From NCBI RefSeq assembly GCF_024753205.1, contig NZ_JANUGZ010000001.1:310001-374000 (forward strand): 64,000 bases of DNA, in the 5' to 3' direction. The translations under genes and the position numbers were made by a program. The notes under the pieces were generated by a model. It saw only the letters and a program-made list of their open reading frames with translations. It made no database searches and was not told where the DNA came from. This document shows, one piece after another, positions 34,996 to 42,699 of the stretch; position 1 is the first letter of the stretch; every line of letters starts with the position of its first letter. Source of the stretch: Massilia aurea. Lineage in GTDB: Bacteria; Pseudomonadota; Gammaproteobacteria; Burkholderiales; Burkholderiaceae_D.

Positions 34996-36355
34996 GCTCA
35001 TACTCCGTCGTGCCGCGTTCGCGGCGTTCTTGTGATGCGGGCCGGCCTGGGGCGCCCGCGGCAAAATAGTTATCCCAGGCCCAGTCCAGGGTGCGGCGCG
35101 ACAATTCGGGCGCGCGGTCTTCGTAGCGCGCCAGATCGCGCAGCTGGCGCATCAGGTCGCGCGGGTAGCAGGCCAGCAGCGGCACGCCGCGCTCGCGGTG
35201 ACAGGCCAGCAGGTAGTCGAACGACGCGGCGTCGAACGCCACGCCGACGGACTCGCACGCCTGGCGGAACAGGCGCGCGTATTCGTCGGTCGACGCGGCC
35301 GGCACCTCGATCTTGTAGCCGAGACGGCGCAGGAAGGCGCCATCGGACAGGCGCTGCGGCACGAAATTGGACGAGAACACGATGATCACGTCGAACGGCA
35401 CCTGGAAGGTGTGGCCCGTGTGCAGCGTCAGGTAATCGACGTTGCGGTCCATCGGCACGATCCAGCGGTTCATCAATGCTTCCGGCGTGCAGCGCTGGCG
35501 CCCCAGGTCGTCGATGATGAAGATGCCGTTGTTCGACTTGAGGTGCGGCGGCGCCTGGTACAGCCGGGTGTGCGGATCGAACCGCAGGTCGAGCATGTCG
35601 AGCGTGAGTTCCCCGCCGGCCAGCGCGGCCGGGCGACGCACGCCGCGAATCCAGCGCATGTCGGGCGCGCTGCCGCGGTCCAGGCTCGGCGCTTCCATCA
35701 CCGCCGCTTCGGTCACGCAGTGCTGCACGTTGTCGAAGAACGGAATCACTTCGCCATCGACCATCAGCGCGTGCGGCACGGCGATCGTGCCGACCAGCAG
35801 GTCGCGCAGGCGCTCTGCCAGGTAGGTCTTGCCGCTGCCGGCAGCGCCGTGCAAAAACAGCGCGCGGCCCGAGTTCATGCCGGCGCCGATCTGGTCGAGC
35901 ACGACCGGGTTGACGACGACGCCATCGAAGGTGGCGGCCATTGCACCGCGCGTCACCTGCATATTGGCCACGCTGTGCGCCTTGACCTGGGCAACGTAGG
36001 CCGCCAGCGTGACGGGCGCGGGACCGGCATAGGCGTTGCGGCCAAGCGCAGCGTGGGCGCGCGCGCGGCCGGCCTCGGTGAGGATGTAGCACAGGTCGGC
36101 GTCGGTGCCGCTGTTGCCGATGCGCGCAACTTCGCACAGTTTTTCGCTGCGCAAAAACGCGATCAAAGGATCGATGACACTGACATTGAGTTTGGTATGC
36201 GCGGCCAGTTCGGCCAGGCGGAGTTGACCGCGCTGGGCCAGCACCTTGCCCAGCAATTCGGCCAGGAACAGGAACGGCAGGCCGGTCTCGTCGACCGTGC
36301 GCGGCGCCCTGGCGTCGGCCGGAGCGCTCGCCGGTGCAGGCAGGACCTGGCTCAC
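34988..36355 (-). CDS. AAA+ ATPase with N-terminal winged-helix-like region, embedded in the Tad operon
   Basis: A 455-residue protein of uncertain role. Residues 30-110 look like a winged-helix fold (LAELLGKVLAQRGQLRLAELAAHTKLNVSVIDPLIAFLRSEKL). An AAA+ core follows, with Walker A GAAGSGKT (about 170-177), Walker B FIIDD (about 279-283) and a sensor asparagine in VFSSNF. It lacks T2SS-E features, so it is not the pilus motor. The start is a GTG at 36355, because GGGGAG lies eight bases upstream and GTGA overlaps the tadV stop; an in-frame ATG at 36385 is inside tadV. Its position between tadV and rcpC suggests a pilus function (assembly quality control, or regulation through DNA). Confidence 0.8.
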   Translation of the reverse strand: MSQVLPAPASAPADARAPRTVDETGLPFLFLAELLGKVLAQRGQLRLAELAAHTKLNVSVIDPLIAFLRSEKLCEVARIGNSGTDADLCYILTEAGRARAHAALGRNAYAGPAPVTLAAYVAQVKAHSVANMQVTRGAMAATFDGVVVNPVVLDQIGAGMNSGRALFLHGAAGSGKTYLAERLRDLLVGTIAVPHALMVDGEVIPFFDNVQHCVTEAAVMEAPSLDRGSAPDMRWIRGVRRPAALAGGELTLDMLDLRFDPHTRLYQAPPHLKSNNGIFIIDDLGRQRCTPEALMNRWIVPMDRNVDYLTLHTGHTFQVPFDVIIVFSSNFVPQRLSDGAFLRRLGYKIEVPAASTDEYARLFRQACESVGVAFDAASFDYLLACHRERGVPLLACYPRDLMRQLRDLARYEDRAPELSRRTLDWAWDNYFAAGAPGRPASQERRERGTTEYEHA

Positions 36356-36927
36356 AGCGGCAGCTCCCCATGCACGCGCAGCCACAGCACGCAGCCCGCG
36401 GTGGCAGTCGCAATCGCGATCGCATACGGCAGGCGGCCGCTGGCCGCTTCGGGCGGGACGGTCGGCGCGGTGACCGCGCCGGCCAGCGCCGAATACGTCG
36501 TGTGCAGCGCCATGTGATACGCGTTGCCGACCAGGCGGCGCAGATTGCGCTGCCAGGCCGCAAACACGAGCGCCAGCACGCCACCCGCAACCAGCGTGAC
36601 CAGGCCGACGGTGAGTATCTGGCCTGCCCCGACAAAGGCGCCCACCATGGCCAGCAGCTTGACGTCGCCGGCGCCCATGAGGCGCAGTGCGTACATCGGC
36701 AGCAGCATCCCCAGGCCCAGGGCGAAACCGCCCAGCGCAGACAGCAGGCCAAGCCCGCCGGCCGGTGTGGTAAACAACCCTGCTCCCGCCGGCAGCAGCG
36801 CGTGCAGCGCGAACGCCGCCAGCATGCCCGGAAACACGACGGCATTCGGAATGCGACGCGCGCGCACGTCGGTGATGACGGCGGCGCCAAGCAAAGCGAA
36901 CAGCAGCAGGAGTGGCAGAGTTGACAA
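36352..36927 (-). CDS. tadV: TadV/CpaA, prepilin peptidase of the Tad pilus
   Basis: A 191-residue polytopic aspartic protease that cleaves the Flp leader. The catalytic aspartates are in VITDVRARRIPN and MGAGDVKLL. The protein has six hydrophobic helices and lacks the methyltransferase domain of PilD. The likely start is TTG at 36927: GGAG lies six bases upstream and the first helix follows at once; the ATG at 37068 would add a polar leader overlapping flp. Downstream of the flp terminator, so its expression needs read-through. Confidence 0.9.
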   Translation of the reverse strand: MSTLPLLLLFALLGAAVITDVRARRIPNAVVFPGMLAAFALHALLPAGAGLFTTPAGGLGLLSALGGFALGLGMLLPMYALRLMGAGDVKLLAMVGAFVGAGQILTVGLVTLVAGGVLALVFAAWQRNLRRLVGNAYHMALHTTYSALAGAVTAPTVPPEAASGRLPYAIAIATATAGCVLWLRVHGELPL

Positions 36928-36941
36928 GGAATTCTCCGGGT

Positions 36942-36975
36942 AAAAAAAATCCGGCAGCGGGACGAACCGTGCCGG
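36942..36975 (-). terminator. Terminator between flp and tadV
   Basis: On the minus strand CCGGCA-CGG, loop, CCG-C-TGCCGG forms a nine-pair stem with one bulge, followed by A and eight T. It starts 34 bases after the flp stop. Strong pilin expression with limited read-through into the assembly genes is expected. Confidence 0.88.
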
Positions 36976-37009
36976 ACCTGGATCCGCCGTCTGGCGGACG
37001 TGCGATCGA

Positions 37010-37180
37010 TTACGCTGGCTGCTTGATCTTTTTCGCCAGATTGTCGAACAGCGTACTGATGTTGCCACCCAGCAGGGTCACGGCGGTGATGATGACGCCG
37101 GCGATCAGCGATGCGATCAGTGCATATTCGATGGCGGTGACGCCGTCTTCTTCTTTGATCAGGTTTTTGATGAAGTTCAT
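37010..37180 (-). CDS. flp: Flp, major pilin of the Tad pilus
   Basis: A 56-residue prepilin. The leader MNFIKNLIKEEDG is followed by VTAIEYALIASLIAGVIITAV: cleavage after the glycine leaves Val at +1, Glu at +5 and Tyr at +6, the Flp signature. The mature pilin is about 43 residues, nearly all hydrophobic helix. AAAGG lies seven bases before ATG 37180; the longer open frame to 37327 is not Flp-like. It is preceded by a small membrane protein gene (46 bases) and followed by a terminator. Confidence 0.95.
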   Translation of the reverse strand: MNFIKNLIKEEDGVTAIEYALIASLIAGVIITAVTLLGGNISTLFDNLAKKIKQPA

Positions 37181-37226
37181 GGTGGAGCCTTTCAAGGGTC
37201 GGTATTCAAGCATTAGCAGGTTGGCT

Positions 37227-37361
37227 TTATGCGCTCGTCCATGCAGCCATTGCCGCGATGAAGCAGACGACTGCGAGCAGAACCGAGAGAACGACATACG
37301 ACATGGCCGGATTGCTGCTGCTTTCATACTGCTGTTCCGGGTTGTCTTCGCTGTCGTGCAC
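37227..37361 (-). CDS. Small single-pass membrane protein upstream of flp
   Basis: A 44-residue frame that starts at GTG 37361 with AGGAG six bases upstream. The polar N-terminus (HDSEDNPEQQYESSSNPA) is followed by one hydrophobic helix (SYVVLSVLLAVVCFIAAMAA) and the end WTSA. It has no pilin cleavage motif, so it is not a second Flp. It lies 46 bases before flp on the same strand and probably shares its mRNA. Function unknown; it could be an assembly or stability factor for the pilin. Confidence 0.65.
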   Translation of the reverse strand: MHDSEDNPEQQYESSSNPAMSYVVLSVLLAVVCFIAAMAAWTSA

Positions 37362-37434
37362 CGTTCGCTCCTGTTCGCTTGCCGCCGTACCGCATGTCAC
37401 GATACGCAGCGCATGAGTTGAATCTTACGGACCC

Positions 37435-37449
37435 GCAACTTTGTTGCCA
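37435..37449 (-). promoter_or_regulatory. Candidate sigma-54 (-24/-12) promoter of the flp operon
   Basis: Minus strand TGGCAACAAAGTTGC fits the TGGCAC-N5-TTGC pattern: GG and GC are exactly ten bases apart and TGGCA and TTGC are intact. The start of the small membrane protein gene is about 74 bases downstream. In a GC-rich genome such matches can occur by chance, so confidence is moderate. Confidence 0.42.
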
Positions 37450-37460
37450 TCCGTCAAAAC

Positions 37461-37477
37461 TACCTTTTTGAAAGGTA
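37461..37477. promoter_or_regulatory. Perfect 17-base palindrome upstream of the flp promoter
   Basis: TACCTTT-TTG-AAAGGTA has seven-base arms and a three-base centre. It lies 12 bases upstream of the -24 element on the flp strand. It could be a binding site for the NarL-type regulator encoded just upstream, or a weak terminator of that gene (four T follow on the minus strand). Confidence 0.5.
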
Positions 37478-37556
37478 CGTTGCGCCATGGCAACCCGGTA
37501 CATTTGTCCTGGGTCACCCTGCGGCGCATTCTGACGGAGCGAAAAAAGGCGATGCC

Positions 37557-38210
37557 TCAGGAGAGGCCGTGCTTGATGGCGTAGACGTACAACTCGAGGC
37601 GGTTGGCCACGTCCAGCTTCTGGTAGATGGTGGTGAGGTGATTGCGCAGCGTGCGCTCCGAGATGAACGCGCGTTCCGCCAGATCCTTGTTAAGCGCGCC
37701 CTTGCCCTGCACGATCATGCCGATGACGTCCCGCTCGCGCGCAGTCAGCGTGGCAATGCGTTCGGCCTCCGGATCGGCCTTCGGCGCCGGTGCGACCAGC
37801 TGGCCCAGGAGCGCCTGCATCAGCGACTGGTCGAGCCACAGCTCGCCGCCATGCACCTTGCGCACGGCCAGCAGCACGTCGTCGGTCGGCGCTTCCTTGC
37901 TGACCACGCCGCGCGCACCGGCCTTGACGGCGGCGGCCAGCGTGCCCTGGTCGCGGTTCGCACTCAGGATCACGACGCGTGTGCTGCCGTTGGCCACCAG
38001 CGCCGGCAAGAAGTCGATCGAACTGCTGCCTTTCAGATCCAGGTCGAGCAGCACGATGTCCGGATGCAGTGCAGCGCACAGGGCCGTCGCTTCAGCGCCA
38101 TCGCTGGCGCTGCCCACCAGTGTGAACGACGGGCCTTCAGCCTGGATCAGGCGCTCGAGCCCCCACAGCATGGTCTTGTGGTCATCCACGAGCAGGATGC
38201 GGATGGTCAT
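37557..38210 (-). CDS. NarL/FixJ-type response regulator, partner of the adjacent kinase
   Basis: A 217-residue regulator: receiver domain with phospho-acceptor D56 (DIVLLDLDLKG) and lysine in VVSKEAP, and a C-terminal LuxR-type HTH (about 150-215, LTARERDVIGMIVQGKGALNKDLAERAFISERTLRNHLTTIYQKL). GGAGA precedes ATG 38210. Kinase and regulator are 29 bases apart and lie directly upstream of the flp operon, so they probably govern pilus expression. Confidence 0.9.
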   Translation of the reverse strand: MTIRILLVDDHKTMLWGLERLIQAEGPSFTLVGSASDGAEATALCAALHPDIVLLDLDLKGSSSIDFLPALVANGSTRVVILSANRDQGTLAAAVKAGARGVVSKEAPTDDVLLAVRKVHGGELWLDQSLMQALLGQLVAPAPKADPEAERIATLTARERDVIGMIVQGKGALNKDLAERAFISERTLRNHLTTIYQKLDVANRLELYVYAIKHGLS

Positions 38211-38239
38211 GGTTTCTCCATTACGTTGGTCGGTGGCGG

Positions 38240-39967
38240 TCAGACCGGGATGCGGACGCGCAGCAGCGTCTGGCGTCCGTCGGCCTTGACGTCGAGCGTG
38301 CCACCCACCGCGGCCACGCGCTCGGCGATCGAGCGCGGCACGAAAGGTTTCGGCGCCTGCGCGCCATCGGACACCGGGTTGAAGATATCGATCGCCAGCT
38401 GGCCGGCGGCATCTTCGATCACGACGCCGGCCGTGCGCGCCCGCGTGTGCTTGCAGATATTGCTGATGCCTTCGGTGACGATCTGGAACACCTCGGCAGC
38501 CATGCGGTCGTTGGCCACGCCCTCGCCCTGCACCTCGAGCATCACGTCCAGGCCATAGAAGGTTTGCACCTGGCGCAACTGGCGCCGCAGCGCCACCAGC
38601 AGTTCGGGCTCTTCCTGGCGCCCGCTGCGAAAACGCTGGGCGAAGTCGCGCATGTCGCCGATCACGTCCGAGCACATCGCCAGCAGGCGGTCGAGTTCAG
38701 GCGCGACCGCGCTGTCTTCACCGGCACTGTTGCGGATTGCCGCCACCGCATGGCGCAGCCCGATATACGGCTGGATCGTACTGTCATGCAGGTCGCGCGC
38801 GATGGTCTGGCGTTCGCGAAACGCCGCTTCGGACGCCAGCCGGTCGAGCAGATCGATGGTTTCGATGACGGGAAACGCCTGCTGCACGATGTGCTTCAAG
38901 AACGTGGCGTCGCCACGGCGCAGGCGGCTGCCGGTGATGAAGATACGCCCACTGCCCTTGCGCAGCGGGAGCGATGCGCTGACAAAACCGTCCGTATCGA
39001 GCAGGTCGGCCACGTGCCCACAGGCGTCCATGTCCGTCTTGCACCACTCTTTTTCGCCGGTGGCCAGGCGCACCGCGCACACCCCGCCCGGCAGCAGGCG
39101 CAGCAAACCGGCGCCGGGGCCGCGGTACAGGATCGCGCCTGGTGCCAGCGCCAGTAACGGCTGCACGTCGGCGGCGTCGGGCCGGCTGCGACTGATCGCG
39201 CGGCCAGCCCGGGGATGATGGGCCGTATTGAGGATCCAGCGCTGGTGGCTGTCCTGCATCAGCAAGGTGCAGGTGGTGGCGCCGTAGTAACGCAGGATCT
39301 TGTCCATCAGCGAGTCGAGCGTGTGCTGCACGCCGAAGCGCGGATTGGACAGGCGGCTGACATCGCGCAGCAGCGCCAGCCGGCGCCGCTGGTCGACCGA
39401 CAGGCCGCCCCAGAACGCGATCATGTAGCCCAGCGCGAGCAGGAACGTCGCCCGCAGCAGCAGGATGTGAAACGACTGGAAGCCCTGCACCAGCATCACC
39501 GACAGGGTCACGATACCGACCGCGCCCAGGGTGAGCCTGGCGCCGGCATCGAACCCGTGGCGAAACGACGTGGCCAGGATCGCAAACAGGAAGAACGAAA
39601 AGAACGGACTGGTGCCGCCACCGGTGGCAAGCACGATCGCCCCGTACCAGACGATGTCGACCCAGTAGATGTTCGGACCGTGCCAGAAGCCTGCCCGGTA
39701 GCTCGCGATGACCAGCAGCGTCAGGCTGTGCAGCACATAGCCGCCGAGCACGATCCAGGTCCACGGGCTGGAGGCGACGACGCCGCCTGGGCCGATGTAC
39801 AGGGTCAGCAGCGCCGAAATCGACAGCAGCACGCGCATGCCGAACACCATCCAGGCTTCTGCCTCGGGCGCGGCGGCCGATGGCGCGGCGGCGCCGGGCG
39901 TGCGCCGTGCGGCGGCGATCAAACGACGGATATCAGGGTTCCAACTCATGTTGTTGCGCGCCGACAA
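38240..39967 (-). CDS. Membrane sensor histidine kinase of the NarX/UhpB type
   Basis: A 575-residue kinase with six membrane helices (about 40-195), a GAF-like domain (about 210-370) and a HisKA_3 box RDLHDSTIQPYIGLRH with H394. The ATPase domain has an N-box (ISNICKHTRA), but the G1 region reads DIFNPVSDGA instead of DxGxG, so ATP binding may be altered or the kinase could act mainly as a phosphatase. A TTG at 39967 has GAGGAG nine bases upstream; ATG 39949 is the alternative. Divergent from the first tadE cassette. Confidence 0.86.
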   Translation of the reverse strand: MSARNNMSWNPDIRRLIAAARRTPGAAAPSAAAPEAEAWMVFGMRVLLSISALLTLYIGPGGVVASSPWTWIVLGGYVLHSLTLLVIASYRAGFWHGPNIYWVDIVWYGAIVLATGGGTSPFFSFFLFAILATSFRHGFDAGARLTLGAVGIVTLSVMLVQGFQSFHILLLRATFLLALGYMIAFWGGLSVDQRRRLALLRDVSRLSNPRFGVQHTLDSLMDKILRYYGATTCTLLMQDSHQRWILNTAHHPRAGRAISRSRPDAADVQPLLALAPGAILYRGPGAGLLRLLPGGVCAVRLATGEKEWCKTDMDACGHVADLLDTDGFVSASLPLRKGSGRIFITGSRLRRGDATFLKHIVQQAFPVIETIDLLDRLASEAAFRERQTIARDLHDSTIQPYIGLRHAVAAIRNSAGEDSAVAPELDRLLAMCSDVIGDMRDFAQRFRSGRQEEPELLVALRRQLRQVQTFYGLDVMLEVQGEGVANDRMAAEVFQIVTEGISNICKHTRARTAGVVIEDAAGQLAIDIFNPVSDGAQAPKPFVPRSIAERVAAVGGTLDVKADGRQTLLRVRIPV

Positions 39968-40016
39968 ACGCGCTGACTCCTCGCTAAAACGGTTACAGGC
40001 GGTGATTGTTGCCCTG

Positions 40017-40022
40017 TAGAAT
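40017..40022 (+). promoter_or_regulatory. Candidate -10 element TAGAAT before the first TadE cassette
   Basis: TAGAAT matches five of six positions of the consensus and sits 51 bases before the tadE start, on the strand opposite the kinase. The -35 region is poor. Confidence 0.35.
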
Positions 40023-40073
40023 CCTTGAAGTTTATCGCATACGACGCCCGAACCCCCTCACAGTTGCCCGAAT

Positions 40074-40538
40074 ATGTTGTTTAAGAGACCCCAGCGTCAA
40101 TCTGGCGCCACACTCGTCGAGATGGCCATCATCGCGCCCGTGTTCATGCTCGTGCTCGTGGCGATCATCGAAATGAGCATGATGTTCTTCGCCACGCTGA
40201 CGATGCAGTACGCGGTGCGTGAAGGCGCGCGCTTTGCCATTACCGGCCGCGCAAACGACGGCGGGACCAGCACCCAGCAGCGCTACGCCACAGTGATCGC
40301 GAAGATCCGCGACAACTCGCTCGGCATGTACGAGCGCATGAATTGCATCGTGTCGGTCAATGGCAAGAGCTACGCGAGCACCAGCTACAGCAACGCAATG
40401 TTTGGCGGCGCGGGCGACATGGTGGTGCTGCAGCTCGACTGCGCCTGGCCGGTGACGACGCCGCTGCTCTCGGCATTCTTCACTGACGGCCAGAACAGTT
40501 TCGCCGTCGGCGCCACCATGCGAAACGAGTATTTCTGA
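40074..40538 (+). CDS. tadE: TadE-like pseudopilin, first cassette
   Basis: A 154-residue minor pilin. The type IV-like signal is RQSG followed by ATLVEMAIIAPVFMLVLVAI: cleavage after Gly gives Ala +1 and Glu +5, as in TadE. After the hydrophobic helix comes REGARFAITGR, typical of TadE, and a periplasmic domain with two cysteines (MNCIVSV, QLDCAWP). It starts the three-gene cassette divergent from the kinase gene. No Shine-Dalgarno is clear. Confidence 0.85.
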   Translation: MLFKRPQRQSGATLVEMAIIAPVFMLVLVAIIEMSMMFFATLTMQYAVREGARFAITGRANDGGTSTQQRYATVIAKIRDNSLGMYERMNCIVSVNGKSYASTSYSNAMFGGAGDMVVLQLDCAWPVTTPLLSAFFTDGQNSFAVGATMRNEYF

Positions 40539-41170
40539 TGCGGCCCATAGCGTATGATGTCGTCCGCCATGCACGCCGCCAGCGTGGCGTTGCCGCCGTC
40601 GAGCTGGCCCTGCTGCTGCCGATGCTGGTGGTCCTGCTGCTGTGTGCCATCGACGGCGCGCGTGCCTTGCAAGCCAATATCATCATCACCAATATCGCGC
40701 GTGAAGGCGCGAACATCCTGTCGCGCAGCGGCGTGGATCTGAACGACAGCAGCCAGGACACGATCAATGCGCTGATGGCCAGCGCCCCGCCGCTGAACGT
40801 CAACCAGCTGGGGATGATGTACATCACCCGCGTCATGGGCGTGATGACCAATGGCGTCTCGCGCAGCGTCGTGCTGGACCAGTACCGCTGGGACGACGCG
40901 GAGCGGCTGCAGGGGTTTCGCCAGAGCGGCTACGCGCCGCAGAGCAAGGTCTATGGCTGCAGCGCCTGGAGTGGCACCGGTAAATGTTCGAGTGTCAGCA
41001 GTGTTACCCGGCCCGCGACCACGATCATGAACGGCAAGCTCGACGATGGGGAGGTCATCTTCGTGGTCGAGACGTTCTATCGCTTCGACATGCTGGTCAG
41101 CGGTTTCACCACCGGCCCCAGCACCCTGCCCACCTTCGGGCCCGACCTGTATTCCATGAGTGTGTTCTGA
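40538..41170 (+). CDS. TadE/TadF-like pseudopilin, first cassette
   Basis: A 210-residue minor pilin with leader RQRG followed by VAAVELALLLPMLVVLLLCAIDGAR (Glu +5) and the NIAREGANILSRSG segment. A cysteine pair (GCSAWSGTGKCS) lies in the periplasmic part. The start overlaps the tadE stop by one base (TGATG), so they are translationally coupled. It is either TadF or a second TadE; length and C-terminus suggest TadF-like. Confidence 0.8.
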   Translation: MRPIAYDVVRHARRQRGVAAVELALLLPMLVVLLLCAIDGARALQANIIITNIAREGANILSRSGVDLNDSSQDTINALMASAPPLNVNQLGMMYITRVMGVMTNGVSRSVVLDQYRWDDAERLQGFRQSGYAPQSKVYGCSAWSGTGKCSSVSSVTRPATTIMNGKLDDGEVIFVVETFYRFDMLVSGFTTGPSTLPTFGPDLYSMSVF

Positions 41171-41171
41171 G

Positions 41172-42560
41172 ATGAATCCGAATCTTTCCCGCCAGCGCGG
41201 TGCGGTCGCGATCATGGTGGCCGTGTCGATGCTCGTGCTGCTTGCCGTCGTGGGCCTGTGTGTCGATGCCGGACTGGCGTATCTGGTGAAAGCGCGCCTG
41301 AATGCAGCGGTGGATTCGGCGGCGCTGGCCGGTGCACGGGCAGTCACGACCGGCAATAACCAGACCGAGCAGATTGCCAGCGCGCGCGCCGCTGCCGCCG
41401 ATTTCTTCGCCGCCAATATTCCGAACAATTACCTGTTGTCGTCGCCACGGATCACGAGCACCAACGTGACCTTCAACGGCGGCCAGGCGACGATCGATGT
41501 CAAGGCCGAAGCGCCAATGCCGGTGTCGATCATGCAGATCATGAATTTCACGACGTTGACACCGGTGGCGGCGGCGCAGACGGTTCGGAATGACCTGGAT
41601 ATGGCGCTGGTGGTCGACACGTCGGGCTCGCTGAGGAATTCAGCAACGACGGTGCAAGCTTCGGCAAAAAGCTTCCTGAATAAATTCAACGTGACGCAGG
41701 ACCGCGTCGCACTCATCCATTTTGCGTCGGGCGCCGAAACCGATGTGGCGATCAACCCGACGGCGCGCGGCTTTAACCGCACGACGATGACAAGCAGGAT
41801 AAACAGCTATGTATTCGGCGGCGGAACGGCGTCAGTAGAAGGCATGTGGAACGCTCGCGATCAGCTCAATCTGGTTCCCCTCGCCAGCCGGTCAACAACG
41901 CGCGTGATCGTGTTCTTCTCGGACGGAGCCCCGACCGCCTTCGGTTCGTATATGTCATTTTCTAACAACAACGACTGCAAGGACTTGCTCGGGCGCGACA
42001 TTGCAGGCACGCTCGATTCCTCTGATGCGACATATGGCCTGAGCAAGATCGACGACAGCGACAATGTGATCATCAAGGAAAGCTGTCGGATATACCGCAA
42101 TAACACCTATACTGCCCGCCGCTTGCCCGATTGGTACAACGCGCACAACGACGCGCGAGCCCCCAATGACACGTCGAAACGCGAATTTCCCATTGTGGGG
42201 AGCTGGCCACGTACAGTGACAGCCGACATCGGCAGCGGTTCCGGCAACAGGAGCGAGACTTATCGACGCAATATCGAACGCGCATCACGTAACCTCGCGG
42301 AATCCATCGCCAGCAGCGCGCGTGATCAAGGCATCGTTGTGTTCACACTCGGTCTGGGCGCTGCCCTGAAAACCCGGGGTGAATTTGATAGCGACACGGG
42401 CGAGATGATCTTGAAGTGCATGGCTAATACGGTAGATGCGCCGCTGCGCTGCCAAACCCCGAATCAGCCGGTCGGCATGTATTGCTACGCCGCGACCGAC
42501 AACGATTTGACGCCCTGCTTCTCGCGGCTTGCCTCGGCGATTTTGCGCATCACCAAATAA
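41172..42560 (+). CDS. tadG: TadG-like protein with vWA/MIDAS domain, first cassette
   Basis: A 462-residue protein that begins RQRGAVAIMVAVSMLVLLAVVGLCVDAGLAY (TadG N-terminus; no Glu +5) and has a von Willebrand A domain with MIDAS DTSGS (149-153), FSDGAPT and a C-terminal cysteine-containing tail. Such TadG proteins may act at the pilus tip or anchor. The vWA domain needs a divalent metal. ATG 41172 directly follows the previous stop; the frame runs from 41160. Third gene of the cassette. Confidence 0.88.
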   Translation: MNPNLSRQRGAVAIMVAVSMLVLLAVVGLCVDAGLAYLVKARLNAAVDSAALAGARAVTTGNNQTEQIASARAAAADFFAANIPNNYLLSSPRITSTNVTFNGGQATIDVKAEAPMPVSIMQIMNFTTLTPVAAAQTVRNDLDMALVVDTSGSLRNSATTVQASAKSFLNKFNVTQDRVALIHFASGAETDVAINPTARGFNRTTMTSRINSYVFGGGTASVEGMWNARDQLNLVPLASRSTTRVIVFFSDGAPTAFGSYMSFSNNNDCKDLLGRDIAGTLDSSDATYGLSKIDDSDNVIIKESCRIYRNNTYTARRLPDWYNAHNDARAPNDTSKREFPIVGSWPRTVTADIGSGSGNRSETYRRNIERASRNLAESIASSARDQGIVVFTLGLGAALKTRGEFDSDTGEMILKCMANTVDAPLRCQTPNQPVGMYCYAATDNDLTPCFSRLASAILRITK

Positions 42561-42610
42561 GTCAACGCCGATTTGCCGACATTCATTCGGGGGCAGGCGC
42601 AGCCATGCGC

Positions 42611-42616
42611 TAGAAT
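42611..42616 (+). promoter_or_regulatory. Candidate -10 element TAGAAT before the TRIC channel gene
   Basis: TAGAAT, five of six consensus matches, lies 84 bases before the start codon at 42700. The -35 position is GC-rich and unconvincing. Confidence 0.3.
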
Positions 42617-42699
42617 CGCCCTCTTCGGTGCCGCGCGCACCAGTCTTTGCAAGGTGGATTCACGTGTTTGCCGTTCTTGCCCTCGACATGGGGGCGGCC

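Larger units (their letters stand above)
37362..37556 (-). promoter_or_regulatory. Upstream region of the flp operon
   Basis: This interval carries the likely control sites: a sigma-54-like element (37435-37449) and a palindrome (37461-37477), listed separately. No strong sigma-70 promoter was seen; TTGACG (minus strand, near 37455) has no -10 at normal spacing. No gene is recognised here. Confidence 0.4.

Noticed and set aside
35070-36890. A 606-residue minus-strand frame overlapping tadV and the AAA+ ATPase
   Set aside because: It is an out-of-frame reading of two well-supported genes and is extremely Arg/Pro-rich with no motif.
37227-37327. Longer Flp frame beginning at 37327
   Set aside because: The extra 49 residues are Arg/Ser-rich and overlap the small membrane protein gene in another frame; the pilin leader starts at 37180 with a ribosome site.
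42529-42699. Upstream extension of the TRIC channel gene
   Set aside because: The extra N-terminal residues are polar, overlap the end of tadG, and the channel fold begins at 42700.
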